Part shown: positions 27,346 to 35,587 of the stretch, piece after piece | Layout of the letters: each line of letters begins with the position of its first letter | Position numbering within the stretch: position 1 is the first letter of the stretch | Assembly: GCA_012033255.1 (NCBI GenBank) | Contig: JAAUSF010000001.1 | Coordinates: forward strand, 62,001 to 126,000 | Direction: 5' to 3' | DNA length: 64,000 nucleotides | From: Cyanobacteria bacterium RU_5_0 | GTDB taxonomy: Bacteria; Cyanobacteriota; Cyanobacteriia; Elainellales; Elainellaceae | Position numbers and translations under genes: made by a program | Notes under the pieces: generated by a model | Seen by the model: only the letters and a program-made list of their open reading frames with translations | Told to the model about the DNA's origin: nothing | The model's database searches: none

Positions 27346-27529
27346 CTCAATGCAGGAACATGTATATGAACTATCATAACAAATTATTTACATAGATTGA
27401 CACTTTTTACTGATTATGATCCTTGCTCTCAGTAAAAATATTGTCTATCCGATTGCCTGTTGGTCAAATCCTTTCACAAAATCGCAGCACTTCAATCTCG
27501 CCGCAACTCAGCCAGTGTCGGTTTGTAAG

Positions 27530-27566
27530 CTCCTTATTTGTGAACTCCTTATTTGTGAACTCCTTA
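27530..27566. repeat. 15-bp tandem repeat (2.5 units)
   Basis: CTCCTTATTTGTGAA is repeated exactly at 27530-27544 and 27545-27559, followed by CTCCTTA. It lies downstream of the Rieske gene next to the small Lys-rich remnant. Confidence 0.75.
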
Positions 27567-27576
27567 ATAGACGTGT

Positions 27577-27643
27577 TTATCGACCATCATGTCGCTTGGG
27601 GTCATTCTTTTGCTTCTTTGTGGCATTTTTTCTCTTTTGGCAT
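27577..27643 (-). pseudogene. remnant of a small Lys-rich protein
   Basis: The minus strand starts ATG at 27643, but the recognisable peptide TKKQKNDPKRHDGR is one base off that start. It matches KKQKKDPKRHDG of the 43-residue protein at 29623-29754. It is therefore a frameshifted paralogue of an unknown small basic protein. Confidence 0.4.
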
Positions 27644-27673
27644 AACGATTCTCCAATTGAATATCTGCCACCT

Positions 27674-28030
27674 CTACTCCTCTATATCCACCCAGATACT
27701 GCCTTCTTCTACGCGGGTTGGGAAAACGGTCAGACCCTTTTCTTTAGAAACCATTGCCAGAACTCGCCCGATGCCAGGGGGCCAGGGACTCCAGTCTTTG
27801 ACAGCCCCACTTTGGAGGTCAAAGGCACTATGGTGCCAGGGACACACGATCGCATTGTCTGCCGTTATTTTGCCCCCTTGCAGCGGCAGTCTCATGTGAG
27901 GACAGGCATTATCCATCGCATAGATCTGCTCTCCATGATGCAGGAGCAAGATCGCGTGGTTACCTACTGTCACAACCTTCCGCGCGTCTTTTGGGAGCGC
28001 ATCTTGAGCAAGCACCTTAACCCAATTCAT
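27674..28030 (-). CDS. Rieske-type [2Fe-2S] ferredoxin
   Basis: The 118-residue soluble protein has the cluster motifs C43-P-H45 and C63-P-W-H66, with the following PWPPG loop, as in NirD/BphF-type small Rieske ferredoxins. It has no membrane anchor, so it is an electron carrier rather than a cytochrome b6f subunit. The partner is unknown; it lies downstream of a rhodanese gene on the same strand and within the stress cluster. Confidence 0.9.
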   Translation of the reverse strand: MNWVKVLAQDALPKDARKVVTVGNHAILLLHHGEQIYAMDNACPHMRLPLQGGKITADNAIVCPWHHSAFDLQSGAVKDWSPWPPGIGRVLAMVSKEKGLTVFPTRVEEGSIWVDIEE

Positions 28031-28069
28031 GTCAACCTCCAGTGTCTCAGTCTAATCATCATATAGCAG

Positions 28070-28168
28070 CCCTAAATCATTTGTAAGAAGGGGGTGGAGG
28101 GGGCAGTGCCCCCTCCTTGGGACGAAGTCCCCAAACCCCTTTGGGTTTTCTCACAATTGATTTGGGAT
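28070..28168. repeat. palindromic element containing copy 2 of the 42-bp repeat
   Basis: The arms CCTAAATCATTTGTAAG and CTCACAATTGATTTGGGA are imperfect inverses and enclose G-rich and C-rich runs. The right part (28127-28168) is identical to 23148-23189. It sits between the rhodanese stop and the Rieske start and may attenuate transcription between them. Confidence 0.7.
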
Positions 28169-28170
28169 AA

Positions 28171-28548
28171 TTAAACGTGAATCGCTGAAATCCCTTCAAT
28201 GGGATACTTAGCCATTTTCCAGGCTGTTAGACCCCCTATCAATTCAGCGATGTGCTGATATCCTGCTTCCCGCAGTTTAGAGGCAGCTTCAGTAGTTTGC
28301 TCATCCGTCTGACCGTAAACATAGATGTCACGGATTGGTTCGAGGCTGGCACGAGCGCGGCTAACAAGTTCGTGCATGGGCATCGCGATCGCTCCCATGA
28401 TGTGACTAGTGTTGAAAGCATCTCTATCTCTGACATCAACAATGGTCAGGGCAGGCTCGCCCCAATCCAATCGATTCTTTAAGGCACCGACACGGGACTT
28501 GTCCTGAATGGCTTCAGGAATGAGAATGAATTGAAAAAAACTAGCCAT
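28171..28548 (-). CDS. rhodanese-like domain protein lacking the catalytic cysteine
   Basis: The 125-residue protein has the rhodanese core: TIVDVRDRDAFNTSHIMGAI, then HIAELIGGLTAWKMAKYP. At the active-site loop, where VYC-x-x-G-x-R is expected, it reads VYGQTDEQT, so no cysteine is available for sulfur transfer. It may act as a binding or regulatory domain. It lies just downstream of the HLIP and NblA genes on the minus strand. Confidence 0.85.
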   Translation of the reverse strand: MASFFQFILIPEAIQDKSRVGALKNRLDWGEPALTIVDVRDRDAFNTSHIMGAIAMPMHELVSRARASLEPIRDIYVYGQTDEQTTEAASKLREAGYQHIAELIGGLTAWKMAKYPIEGISAIHV

Positions 28549-28637
28549 ATTTCACCAGAGGTAAATGGTTAACACTGACTTTGCTAACAGCAAAGGACAG
28601 TTAGCCCAGTCAGTCTAATGAATCAAAGGTGACTCAC

Positions 28638-28814
28638 TTACATGAGATTCCAGAAATGAAGTAAGCCCTGACCAGAGAACACTTCAATCAGAACAGCCGA
28701 CACAAAACCGATCATTGCTAGACGACCATTCCAACTCTCAGCTTGAGGAGTAAATCCCCAAATCCAACCGTTGCGATCGTTAGAAGAAGTGATTCCTTTT
28801 GTAGAACTTGTCAT
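28638..28814 (-). CDS. high-light-inducible protein (HLIP/SCP)
   Basis: This 58-residue protein has the single chlorophyll-a/b-binding helix of HLIPs: [19 protein letters not shown] carries the E-x-x-N-G-R chlorophyll-binding motif, followed by a hydrophobic stretch to the C terminus. HLIPs bind chlorophyll and carotenoid and protect photosystem II assembly intermediates in excess light. It is directly upstream of the rhodanese and Rieske genes and likely co-regulated with nblA. Confidence 0.9.
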   Translation of the reverse strand: MTSSTKGITSSNDRNGWIWGFTPQAESWNGRLAMIGFVSAVLIEVFSGQGLLHFWNLM

Positions 28815-28890
28815 GATAATTACTCCAAATTTTGTGATTTTGTGATTGTAAGAACTGGTTCAGTTGTGAAATATGGGAATTGCCTGCCAT

Positions 28891-29088
28891 CTAAGGAGAG
28901 GTAAAATTCACATCCAATTTCCATTCTTGCTTCAGAAGATCCTGATACATCGTTTTCTGAATCATCATGAGCCTGTGCTGTTCAATTAGAAATTCTTGCG
29001 CCTGTTCCCGAGACATCTGCTTTACCTGTTCTGCAAAGCATCTGAGGTTGAATTCTTGCTCTAAAGTGAGTTCGATCGCCTGATTCAT
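28891..29088 (-). CDS. nblA: phycobilisome degradation protein NblA
   Basis: The 65-residue helical protein reads MNQAIELTLEQEFNLRCFA, then QVKQMSREQAQEFLIE and YQDLLKQEWKLD, which follows the NblA pattern along its length. NblA marks phycobilisomes for Clp-dependent breakdown during nutrient or light stress. It sits next to a HLIP gene, as expected for a stress regulon. Confidence 0.92.
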   Translation of the reverse strand: MNQAIELTLEQEFNLRCFAEQVKQMSREQAQEFLIEQHRLMMIQKTMYQDLLKQEWKLDVNFTSP

Positions 29089-29108
29089 AGCTGTCTCCTG
29101 TAGCCCAA

Positions 29109-29330
29109 TTAGGGTAAAAATTGTGAGCCTGATAATACGCTAGATGTCTTGAGATCTGCCTCTAAGACAGCTCGGCTCGTTATGTTTGACGCTTGGCTAA
29201 CAGCAGGGGCTATTAACGGAGTTGGCATAACAAGGGAAGCAAGTGACTGGAAAAAAGGATCAATGTTCTTGATTGAAGAACTCAGATAGATGGATTGATC
29301 TGATGTTTGCGTAGGCGCTAAGTCTGTCAT
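29109..29330 (-). CDS. small protein of unknown function (73 aa)
   Basis: A Ser/Thr/Ala-rich peptide without recognised motif lies 20 bp upstream of nblA on the same strand and may be its co-transcribed neighbour. Coding status is uncertain. Confidence 0.35.
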   Translation of the reverse strand: MTDLAPTQTSDQSIYLSSSIKNIDPFFQSLASLVMPTPLIAPAVSQASNITSRAVLEADLKTSSVLSGSQFLP

Positions 29331-29622
29331 TGATTAGGAACAGAGCTACGTCCTTATTTGTTGCGTTATGTAAATTAGTATAACAACTATTTACATATTT
29401 GACAATTTTGAAAAATTATGGATTGCTGCTTTTTTCTGGGTGATGAGAACCTCATTTAACGGATCACTCTTGCACTATGACAAGATGTTGTTTCATTTCT
29501 AGGGTTATTTGGTTGATAAAAAACTCCCACCTGCTTATGGTGGGTAAGCGGTGGGAATTTAAAGCGATCAAGCGATCGCGATTTACCGAAAAAGAGCGAA
29601 ACTGAATGGCATCAGTGAAACC

Positions 29623-29754
29623 CTACTTTGAACTACCAAATAGCCCTGATATATTCCCATCATGCCTTTTGGGATCTTTCTTTTGTTTCTTAGTTCCATC
29701 AGAAACTGCTTTCGGTTTTTTAGATTCTTTGTTGGTTTTTCTTTGTTTTGACAT
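29623..29754 (-). CDS. small Lys-rich protein (43 aa)
   Basis: MSKQRKTNKESKKPKAVSDG begins a 43-residue protein with about one-third basic residues and a conserved-looking KKQKKDPKRHDG segment. The same segment survives in a frameshifted remnant at 27577-27643, which supports it as a real gene. It may bind nucleic acid, by composition only. Confidence 0.5.
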   Translation of the reverse strand: MSKQRKTNKESKKPKAVSDGTKKQKKDPKRHDGNISGLFGSSK

Positions 29755-29790
29755 AACGCTTCCTCAATCAAAATTTTTCCATCTGTAATC

Positions 29791-29929
29791 TTTTGTTGAT
29801 TTTGTGATCGATCGGGGCAACCACGTCGGGATTGCCCCGATCTACGCCATTTTTTGTTGATTTTGTGATCGATCGGGGCAACCACGTCGGGATTGCCCCT
29901 ACGCTACGGCAACCACGTCGGATTGCCCC
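29791..29929. repeat. 48-bp tandem-like repeats
   Basis: Two 48-bp units (29791-29838 and 29852-29899) match, each with a GATCGATCGGGGCAACCACG core. A 22-bp partial third copy is at 29908-29929. They lie in the upstream region of the Lys-rich gene. Confidence 0.8.
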
Positions 29930-30112
29930 GACGCCACGGCAACCATCAACGGAAAATTTACAGGTGGACGGCAGATCAAACTTCATTGGCATCCATATTG
30001 GTTGCCTCGCAACGTGTAGCGTTATCGCTGTATATATCTATTCTAGGTCTCAATTAATTGCTCTAACCATCTTAGCAAATTCAGATGCATGAACCCATAC
30101 CTTATTCGCCCA

Positions 30113-30214
30113 ATGGAGTCACATACAGTTTCGTCAGGCATTTTGGTTCTACTCAGCGCTGCCCCGTTAATGTTAGCTCCATTTTTGTTCTTCAATATTA
30201 GTAGTTTTTATTAA
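30113..30214 (+). CDS. possible single-helix membrane peptide (33 aa)
   Basis: The frame opens MESHTVSSGILVLLSAAPLM and ends in a hydrophobic FLFFN stretch, the size and character of small photosystem subunits. I cannot match it to PsbX, PsaI, PetL or similar. It is the only plus-strand candidate in this region. Confidence 0.25.
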   Translation: MESHTVSSGILVLLSAAPLMLAPFLFFNISSFY

Positions 30215-30365
30215 GGTAAATATGGGGTTGGAACAGCATCCTCAGTCCCTCCATATCCCATTGATTCGAGAAATGCTATAGATAAAAATATTTGACTGGA
30301 AATAGCGATCGAATATTAGGATGATTTCCTGCAAAAGAATCAGGTTAGAGCAACAATTCTTCTTC

Positions 30366-30593
30366 TCAATTTAGTGGCTCTTCCTCATTTTCCGGAACAT
30401 AAACTTCTGGTTCTAGAATATCATCTAAGTCTTCTGGTACCTTGTGATCTTGAAATTCATCAATTTCCCTAGACTGAAACCTGCCAGTGCTTTCTAACCA
30501 GCTGAAAAGAGATTCCCTTGGCATTGGAGGGACGACTTTCATCGGTTGATTTAGGGGTTCTTCGTAGAGAGCAGGGTTGTGCCGCGTAGTCAT
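30366..30593 (-). CDS. DUF3134-like small protein
   Basis: The 75-residue protein has an ESLFSWLESTGRF core and an acidic tail, resembling the DUF3134 family that occurs only in cyanobacteria. Function is unknown. Confidence 0.6.
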   Translation of the reverse strand: MTTRHNPALYEEPLNQPMKVVPPMPRESLFSWLESTGRFQSREIDEFQDHKVPEDLDDILEPEVYVPENEEEPLN

Positions 30594-30819
30594 CGTTATC
30601 TTCCTGTTTAGGGTGAATACAAATAGGTGGGTGAAGTTAAATTGAAGATAAGCTTAGGGGTGAGGGATGGAATTCTCAGCCCAGAGCAATACTCTTCCTA
30701 CAAAGTTAAACTTGATTATTGATTATTGATAGTTAGATTGTCTCGATCGCGAGTGGTGAAAGCATACTGTTTAAATTCAGTAGAACAATGTTGTGCGATC
30801 TGACAAACAACATGAATTC

Positions 30820-31113
30820 CTAGCTAACAGCAAATGCAATCAGTAGCAGCGTGACAACAAACAGGGTAGCTCCTGCTCCCAGGAAAATATATCGCTGCTG
30901 CTGTTTCGGTGAAGGATATTCTGATGCAGACATATCAGGCTGAATCGCGTAGCTATTGATGAGACCTTCATCGTCTATGGTGTAACCCACTGCAAAAGGA
31001 ACATCAAGCGATCGGTTGCCATCATGACGAATATTCGCGTTAACTTCAGCAGGAATCAATTCACTGCCATCACTCCGACTTAGGGTTTTCCCTTGTGTCT
31101 TGGTGTAGCTCAT
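30820..31113 (-). CDS. Psb34-like (ssl1498 family) light-harvesting-like protein
   Basis: The 97-residue protein ends with PSPKQQQRYIFLGAGATLF and a membrane helix, which matches the C-terminal half of Psb34/ssl1498-type proteins that bind photosystem II during repair. Here the N-terminal part is longer (about 65 residues) and contains SYAIQPDMSASEYP where Psb34 has its short conserved arm. It belongs with the HLIP, NblA and FtsH neighbours. Confidence 0.6.
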   Translation of the reverse strand: MSYTKTQGKTLSRSDGSELIPAEVNANIRHDGNRSLDVPFAVGYTIDDEGLINSYAIQPDMSASEYPSPKQQQRYIFLGAGATLFVVTLLLIAFAVS

Positions 31114-31277
31114 GGTGCCCTCTTATAGACTTTGTAATTTCATCATAGTCTATTTAAACAATCAATGTATTGCTAAAGTAGACTATCAATCGTTCAAATC
31201 CATACACTCTATAAGTTGCAGTTGTTAGAAACAAAATTAATTGAACTGCTGAAGAAATTGAAGCAAAAAAATGAGTT

Positions 31278-32855
31278 TTATATGGAGCGATGTGCGGCTA
31301 ATTGAGTAGTTTTCAGTTCTAACGATACATAATTAGCCAATTGAATTTCAATTTCATTCCGCACAATTTGACGATAGTCGATGAAGTGTTCCAGGTGAGC
31401 GCAACTAGTCAGGTAATGTTTGAACACGCCTGGGTTATGCCGAATGATTGAAAATAACTGCTGCCAAAACTGCCATCGGGTATTACGTTTTAGCCCTTGT
31501 CGCCAGCAAATGATGAACAGTGCCTGTAGATCTACCAATTCTGGCGGTTTGAATTTTCTCTTGTGCGACTTCGGCTTCATGTCAATAAAGTGGCGATAGA
31601 CCCGTGCTAAGTAGCGATCGGGTTCATATAAATCCCAAAAGCATCGGATATACTCACGCGCAATCTCTTCCAGGGGACGGGTTGGAATAAAATTAATCAA
31701 CGTTGTCTGATGGGCATTGGCTTCAGTTCCCGTTTCCAGTAACCGTCCTTCTTTTTGCAGACGATGCGATAGCGCGGTGTTCGGTAAGGCTTGCAGCATA
31801 CTAAAGAGTGCCTGGGGAATGGCAGTGGCTTCCACAAAGTCAATGATGCGATCGCCTGCACCTGATTTTTCACCATCAAACCCAATGATGAATCCTGCCA
31901 TCACCCGCAACCCCGCTCGATTGATGGTTTGAACTGACTCTATTAGAGAGTTACGGGTATTTTGAAATTTTTGAGTCAGGGAAAGGCTCTCGGTGTCTGG
32001 GGTTTCAATGCCCAAAAAGACAGCACTAAAATTAGCTGCGATCATCAGATCCAGCAATTCCTGATCTTGGGCTAAATCAACCGACGCTTCTGTTGAGAGG
32101 CTGAAGGGGTAGTCATGTTCTGCCATCCAGGGTGCCAGTTCTCGTAGCATCAGCTTGGCGTTGCGCTTGTTGCCAATGAAGTTGTCGTCTACGACAAAGA
32201 TCGATCGTCGCCAACCCAAGTCGTAAAGCATTTGCAATTCTGCCAGCAGTTGAGTTGGTGTTTTGGTGCGAGGTTTGCGTCCATACAGCACAATAATGTC
32301 ACAGAATTCACATTGGTAGGGGCACCCCCGTGAAAACTGAACTGACATATCGCTGTATACGTTTAGATTGAGCAAGTCAAATCGAGGAATAGGTGTGGTG
32401 GTGACATCAGGCTTTTCACCATTGGCGCGAAAGATGCCCGATGTTTTACCTTGTTCCAGAGCTTCGACCAACAAAGGTAAAGTAATTTCGCCCTCATCTA
32501 ACACCAGAAAATCTGCCCCTGCCTCCTGTGCAGCCTCAGGCACAGAAGTAACATAGGGACCCCCGACGGCTACTCGTTTGCCCCGTCGCTTCGCTGATTC
32601 AATGAGAAACAGCATGTCGTCTTTCTGCACGATCATGCCAGAGATAATCACGAGTTCTGCCCAGTACCAGTCGGCTTCACTTTCATAGCCAACATTTCGA
32701 TCTACTAAACGAAATTCCCAGGTTTGAGGCAGAATAGCGGCAACAGTGATCAAACTCAGAGGAGGAAGAGAAACTTTGCGCCCAATCAATTCTAAGGCTT
32801 TGTCAAACGACCAGAATGATTTGGGAAAGAGAGGATAAAGTAATAGAACTCGCAT
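31278..32855 (-). CDS. B12-binding-domain radical SAM protein
   Basis: The 525-residue enzyme starts with a cobalamin-binding Rossmann domain (about 1-150), then the radical SAM motif RGCPYQCEFCDI near residue 176 and a DUF4070-like C terminus. Relatives methylate unactivated carbons (HpnP on hopanoids) or ring atoms of pigments, but the substrate cannot be read from sequence. It is a single gene on the stress-cluster strand. The conserved DEGE and GGPYVTSVPE motifs confirm the family. Confidence 0.88.
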   Translation of the reverse strand: MRVLLLYPLFPKSFWSFDKALELIGRKVSLPPLSLITVAAILPQTWEFRLVDRNVGYESEADWYWAELVIISGMIVQKDDMLFLIESAKRRGKRVAVGGPYVTSVPEAAQEAGADFLVLDEGEITLPLLVEALEQGKTSGIFRANGEKPDVTTTPIPRFDLLNLNVYSDMSVQFSRGCPYQCEFCDIIVLYGRKPRTKTPTQLLAELQMLYDLGWRRSIFVVDDNFIGNKRNAKLMLRELAPWMAEHDYPFSLSTEASVDLAQDQELLDLMIAANFSAVFLGIETPDTESLSLTQKFQNTRNSLIESVQTINRAGLRVMAGFIIGFDGEKSGAGDRIIDFVEATAIPQALFSMLQALPNTALSHRLQKEGRLLETGTEANAHQTTLINFIPTRPLEEIAREYIRCFWDLYEPDRYLARVYRHFIDMKPKSHKRKFKPPELVDLQALFIICWRQGLKRNTRWQFWQQLFSIIRHNPGVFKHYLTSCAHLEHFIDYRQIVRNEIEIQLANYVSLELKTTQLAAHRSI

Positions 32856-32873
32856 AATCCTTAATTAGTTCAT

Positions 32874-33290
32874 TCAACCGTTACTGCATTATCTGCATCT
32901 AGTCTGGCAGCAATTGCCTCTAAAATTGCCTCTTCTGCTTCATCGATCGGCTGCCATTGCCACTACAATTTCACCAGCAGCATAATCTTCAGCCCGATCT
33001 GCACGGCGGTTGAGTTCCTCAATTTCCCGGTTTGTTTTCCACGCCTCAACTTTTGACTTGACCTCAGCTTGCTTTTCTTCGGCTTGCCTTTTAAGGTCTA
33101 TCCTGTACGTATTGAATTCTTGTCGCTTAGTCTCCAGCCTTGCTTTAACCTCCTTCAGTTTGGATTCGATCGTTGCTTGGGCTTCTTTAGAAGCCAACTC
33201 TAGGGTTAGCTTGACTGATGACAGGCGATCGTCGATATCGTTTAATTTATCTCGAAGGTTGTTGGTGAAATTGTCGATCTGTTCACTCAT
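32874..33290 (-). pseudogene. coiled-coil protein, frameshifted near its C terminus
   Basis: From ATG 33290 the protein is almost wholly a charged coiled coil (116 residues) and stops at 32940. The next frame continues IDEAEEAILEAIAARLDADN to a stop at 32874, in keeping with the same composition, so one base is probably inserted at about 32937 in CCGATCGATG. The original product would be about 138 residues. The motif context GATCGAT makes a sequencing error possible. It lies upstream of the radical SAM gene. Confidence 0.6.
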
Positions 33291-33335
33291 AAAGGCTGCT
33301 CCTGACTTGGTTTATAAAAAATTAGCTTAAAAACT

Positions 33336-33629
33336 TTAGTTAAGAGATTTTGCGAGATCGGGCTTCTCATTAACGTGCAATAATTTACAGTTAATTTTGC
33401 TTGGTCGCGTGCCATTAATCAGAGATGCATATACTTCCAGATATGATTCTGGCAATGCTTCAAATAAAATGCGCTCTCCTGAGAAGACGACACGCTCAAA
33501 ATGACACCCTACTCCACTCATTGCCCGAATAATTTGGACATCACTCGTGTCATTAATGTAATAGCAGAGAATTTGGGTGGATTCTTTAGAAGGAGATTCA
33601 GTCGTTAAAAGAGAAAGCAAGTAAGTCAT
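33336..33629 (-). CDS. DUF1830-family protein
   Basis: The 97-residue protein has ILCYYINDTSDVQIIRAM followed by FERVVFSGERILFEALPES, the hallmark of the DUF1830 family of cyanobacteria. Function is unknown; members are small, soluble and often stress-linked. It lies upstream of the coiled-coil gene. Confidence 0.85.
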   Translation of the reverse strand: MTYLLSLLTTESPSKESTQILCYYINDTSDVQIIRAMSGVGCHFERVVFSGERILFEALPESYLEVYASLINGTRPSKINCKLLHVNEKPDLAKSLN

Positions 33630-33774
33630 CTTTTTGAATTCAACTTAAGTGTTAGATGAACCATCATTATTTCTAATTTTAAGTATCATGACATAAGGAT
33701 GTTTGAAATGATGTTTATGCAGATGTTTGAGTTGTATGAGTTGCATCAAAATGTATTAAAGTTTTACCAGGCAA

Positions 33775-34110
33775 CTAGGAACTCAATACTGCAACAGAAC
33801 AGTTGGCGTAAGTCAGAATCGCATCCCCCTGGGATACCAGAAATATTCGTTTAATCATCATCCAACTGTTCGTGCCCAGAAAAATTAAATCGCCCTGTTC
33901 GTTTATTTGTTTCTGATAGGACAGGAGTGCGTATAGCGTGACTGCCAATCGTCCGATCCAGTGATTCAATCGGCGATCGCTCGGAAGCACGGCTCCGTGT
34001 ATTGCGTCATGAGCGAGAGGAATTCTAGGCTGCTGATCCAGAGAACCACGATGACCAAAGCAACCAGAAGTCCTGTTAACGGCTTTGATTTTAGGTCATG
34101 CTGCACACAA
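33775..34110 (-). pseudogene. crtW: chimeric remnant: beta-carotene ketolase CrtW joined to universal stress protein tail
   Basis: Minus-strand pieces read LTGLLVALVIVVLWISSLEF (first CrtW membrane helix), then in another frame LAHDAIHGAVLPSDRRLNHW and IGRLAVTLYALLSYQK, which contains the HDxxH histidine box and following segment of CrtW. The frame then runs into DLIFLGTNSWMMIKRIFL and DAILTYANCSVAVL, the end of a universal stress protein. About 25 residues are missing before the histidine box, and the rest of both genes is gone. It is a product of at least two deletions. Confidence 0.6.
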
Positions 34111-34496
34111 ATCTTCCTCGTTCGACAAGATACATCCAGGTTTCAACTTCAGGTCTCTACCCACAAAGCTCACTCGTTGAGCTTTAACCTCTGAGTTGCC
34201 ATTTTGATATTCGTCATGGGCGTCGCAACTCATGCGACACCGTACTCAATTCGTTCTACTAACGCATCACAACACAATGTCTTGTCTTGTCTCTTGTCTT
34301 GGCTATATTCTGTTTCGTGATCCAGTCTTGAATGCTGAGTGGATGTGCGGTTTTTGACAGCAGTATCAAGCTCCAGATCTACCTGAAACTAGAAAACTGA
34401 ATCGGATGGGGCAAGAATGACGGGCGTGACCGAGCAAACAGATGAGCAGCGAGGGCATGTATATCTGCCCGCATCACTTGCCCAATGTTAGACCGA
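34111..34496. other. non-coding stretch between crtW/usp remnant and apcA-like gene
   Basis: No credible frame, repeat or hairpin was recognised here. Confidence 0.4.
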
Positions 34497-34978
34497 CTAG
34501 AGAGCACTAATGAGGTAATCAAAGTAAGCGCCAATTTCGCTAGCGTCTTCTCCTGACATCATCGAAGTCGCCACAGTCTTCATGGCACGAACGCTTTCGG
34601 CAACGGCATCAATGGGAGTGCCCAAGGAGCGATACATCTGGCGAACCCCAATTACCCCGATCTCCTGAATGGGCGTCGCTTCTCCAGCTGCAACACTGTA
34701 AGTGACTAAACGCAAGTAGTAATCCATATCTCGCAGGCAAACGGCCGTCATTTCTTCACCGTAGGCGTTGCCACCGGGAGAAACAAGGCTGGGACGGCGT
34801 TGGAACAACTGGTTTGCCGCTTGCTTAACAATGCGATCGCGGCTTTCCGTTAACGTTTTGACCAAGCGCAAACGCGATCGCCACTCATCGTAAAGCTCTT
34901 GATTTGATCCATCTCTCCAGGGCTGAGATAGCGAGACTCAGCATCTGCATTCACAATTAATTTCGTGATAATACTCAT
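34497..34978 (-). pseudogene. apcA: allophycocyanin alpha-subunit-like gene with one-base frameshift
   Basis: ATG 34978 begins [20 protein letters not shown] as in ApcA. At about 34875 the frame changes inside GATCGCG, and the rest ([20 protein letters not shown] onward, with the bilin-binding Cys in [13 protein letters not shown]) is in the next frame down to FDYLISAL. Restoring one base gives a normal protein of about 160 residues. It could be a recently broken apcA paralogue or an assembly error at a GATC site. No apcB, apcC or apcE is adjacent, so it is not the main core operon. Confidence 0.8.
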
Positions 34979-35196
34979 TAAGCAAGTTCCTTAAAGATTT
35001 GAACGAGGATTCAATACAACTGAGCTATCGAAGATTATCCTCACACGTTGGCTTGTCTGCACTCTTCGAGTTACCAATTACAATGACAGGTCAAAGTTTC
35101 ATTTCGTGAGTGAGTTGATTAACGTCAACAGAAAGCTTTATAAAAAACCAGTGCCCGTTTCCCCTCTGTCTCCGCGAGAATTTTGAACTCTAGGCA

Positions 35197-35587
35197 TTAC
35201 GGTAAGCTAATCAGTCCTCGCTTGAGCGCCACAATCACGGCTTGAGTGCGATCGCTAACATTCAGTTTGCTGAGAATATGATTAACGTGAGATTTGACAG
35301 TTCCTTCTGTAATTTGCAGCGTTGTCCCAATTTCCAAGTTACTCATCCCTACGGGTAGCAATTGCAGAACTTCGCGTTCTCGCTTACTCAGGACAGGGCT
35401 ACTTATCCGCTCCGATATCGGGTTGGAGTTGAGCAAACAATTCAACCATTTCATAGCCATTCTTGGCTTGACCGACCACGTGAAGGTTCGCCTCTGGGTC
35501 AATTTCGAGCATCGCGACAATGCCAGAGCGAACAACCGGATGATCGTCTGCAATTAAGATGCGAATAGGGGGTTTCTGGCTGATCAT
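35197..35587 (-). pseudogene. NarL/LuxR-type response regulator with deleted receiver core
   Basis: ATG 35587 begins a receiver domain (ILIADDHPVVRSGIVAMLE) that ends abruptly after LFAQLQPDI. The sequence then continues, out of frame, with SERISSPVLSKREREVLQLL and a full LuxR-type HTH (NLEIGTTLQITEGTVKSHVN). The phosphoacceptor Asp and about 85 residues are missing. It overlaps the histidine kinase by four bases, so it was its cognate regulator. The DNA-binding part could only be made by internal initiation. Confidence 0.85.

Noticed and set aside
27416-28066. 216-residue plus-strand frame antisense to the Rieske gene
   Set aside because: The minus strand encodes a clear Rieske ferredoxin; the plus frame has no family features and includes the tandem repeat.
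29583-29885. 100-residue minus-strand frame
   Set aside because: It is made largely of the 48-bp repeats and the wrong frame of the 43-residue Lys-rich gene.
29791-29929. possible CRISPR array
   Set aside because: There are only two full units and one partial, with unequal short spacers and no cas genes.
30113-30214. identification as PsbX, PsaI or PetL
   Set aside because: The hydrophobic peptide does not follow the residue patterns of these subunits, so no name was given.
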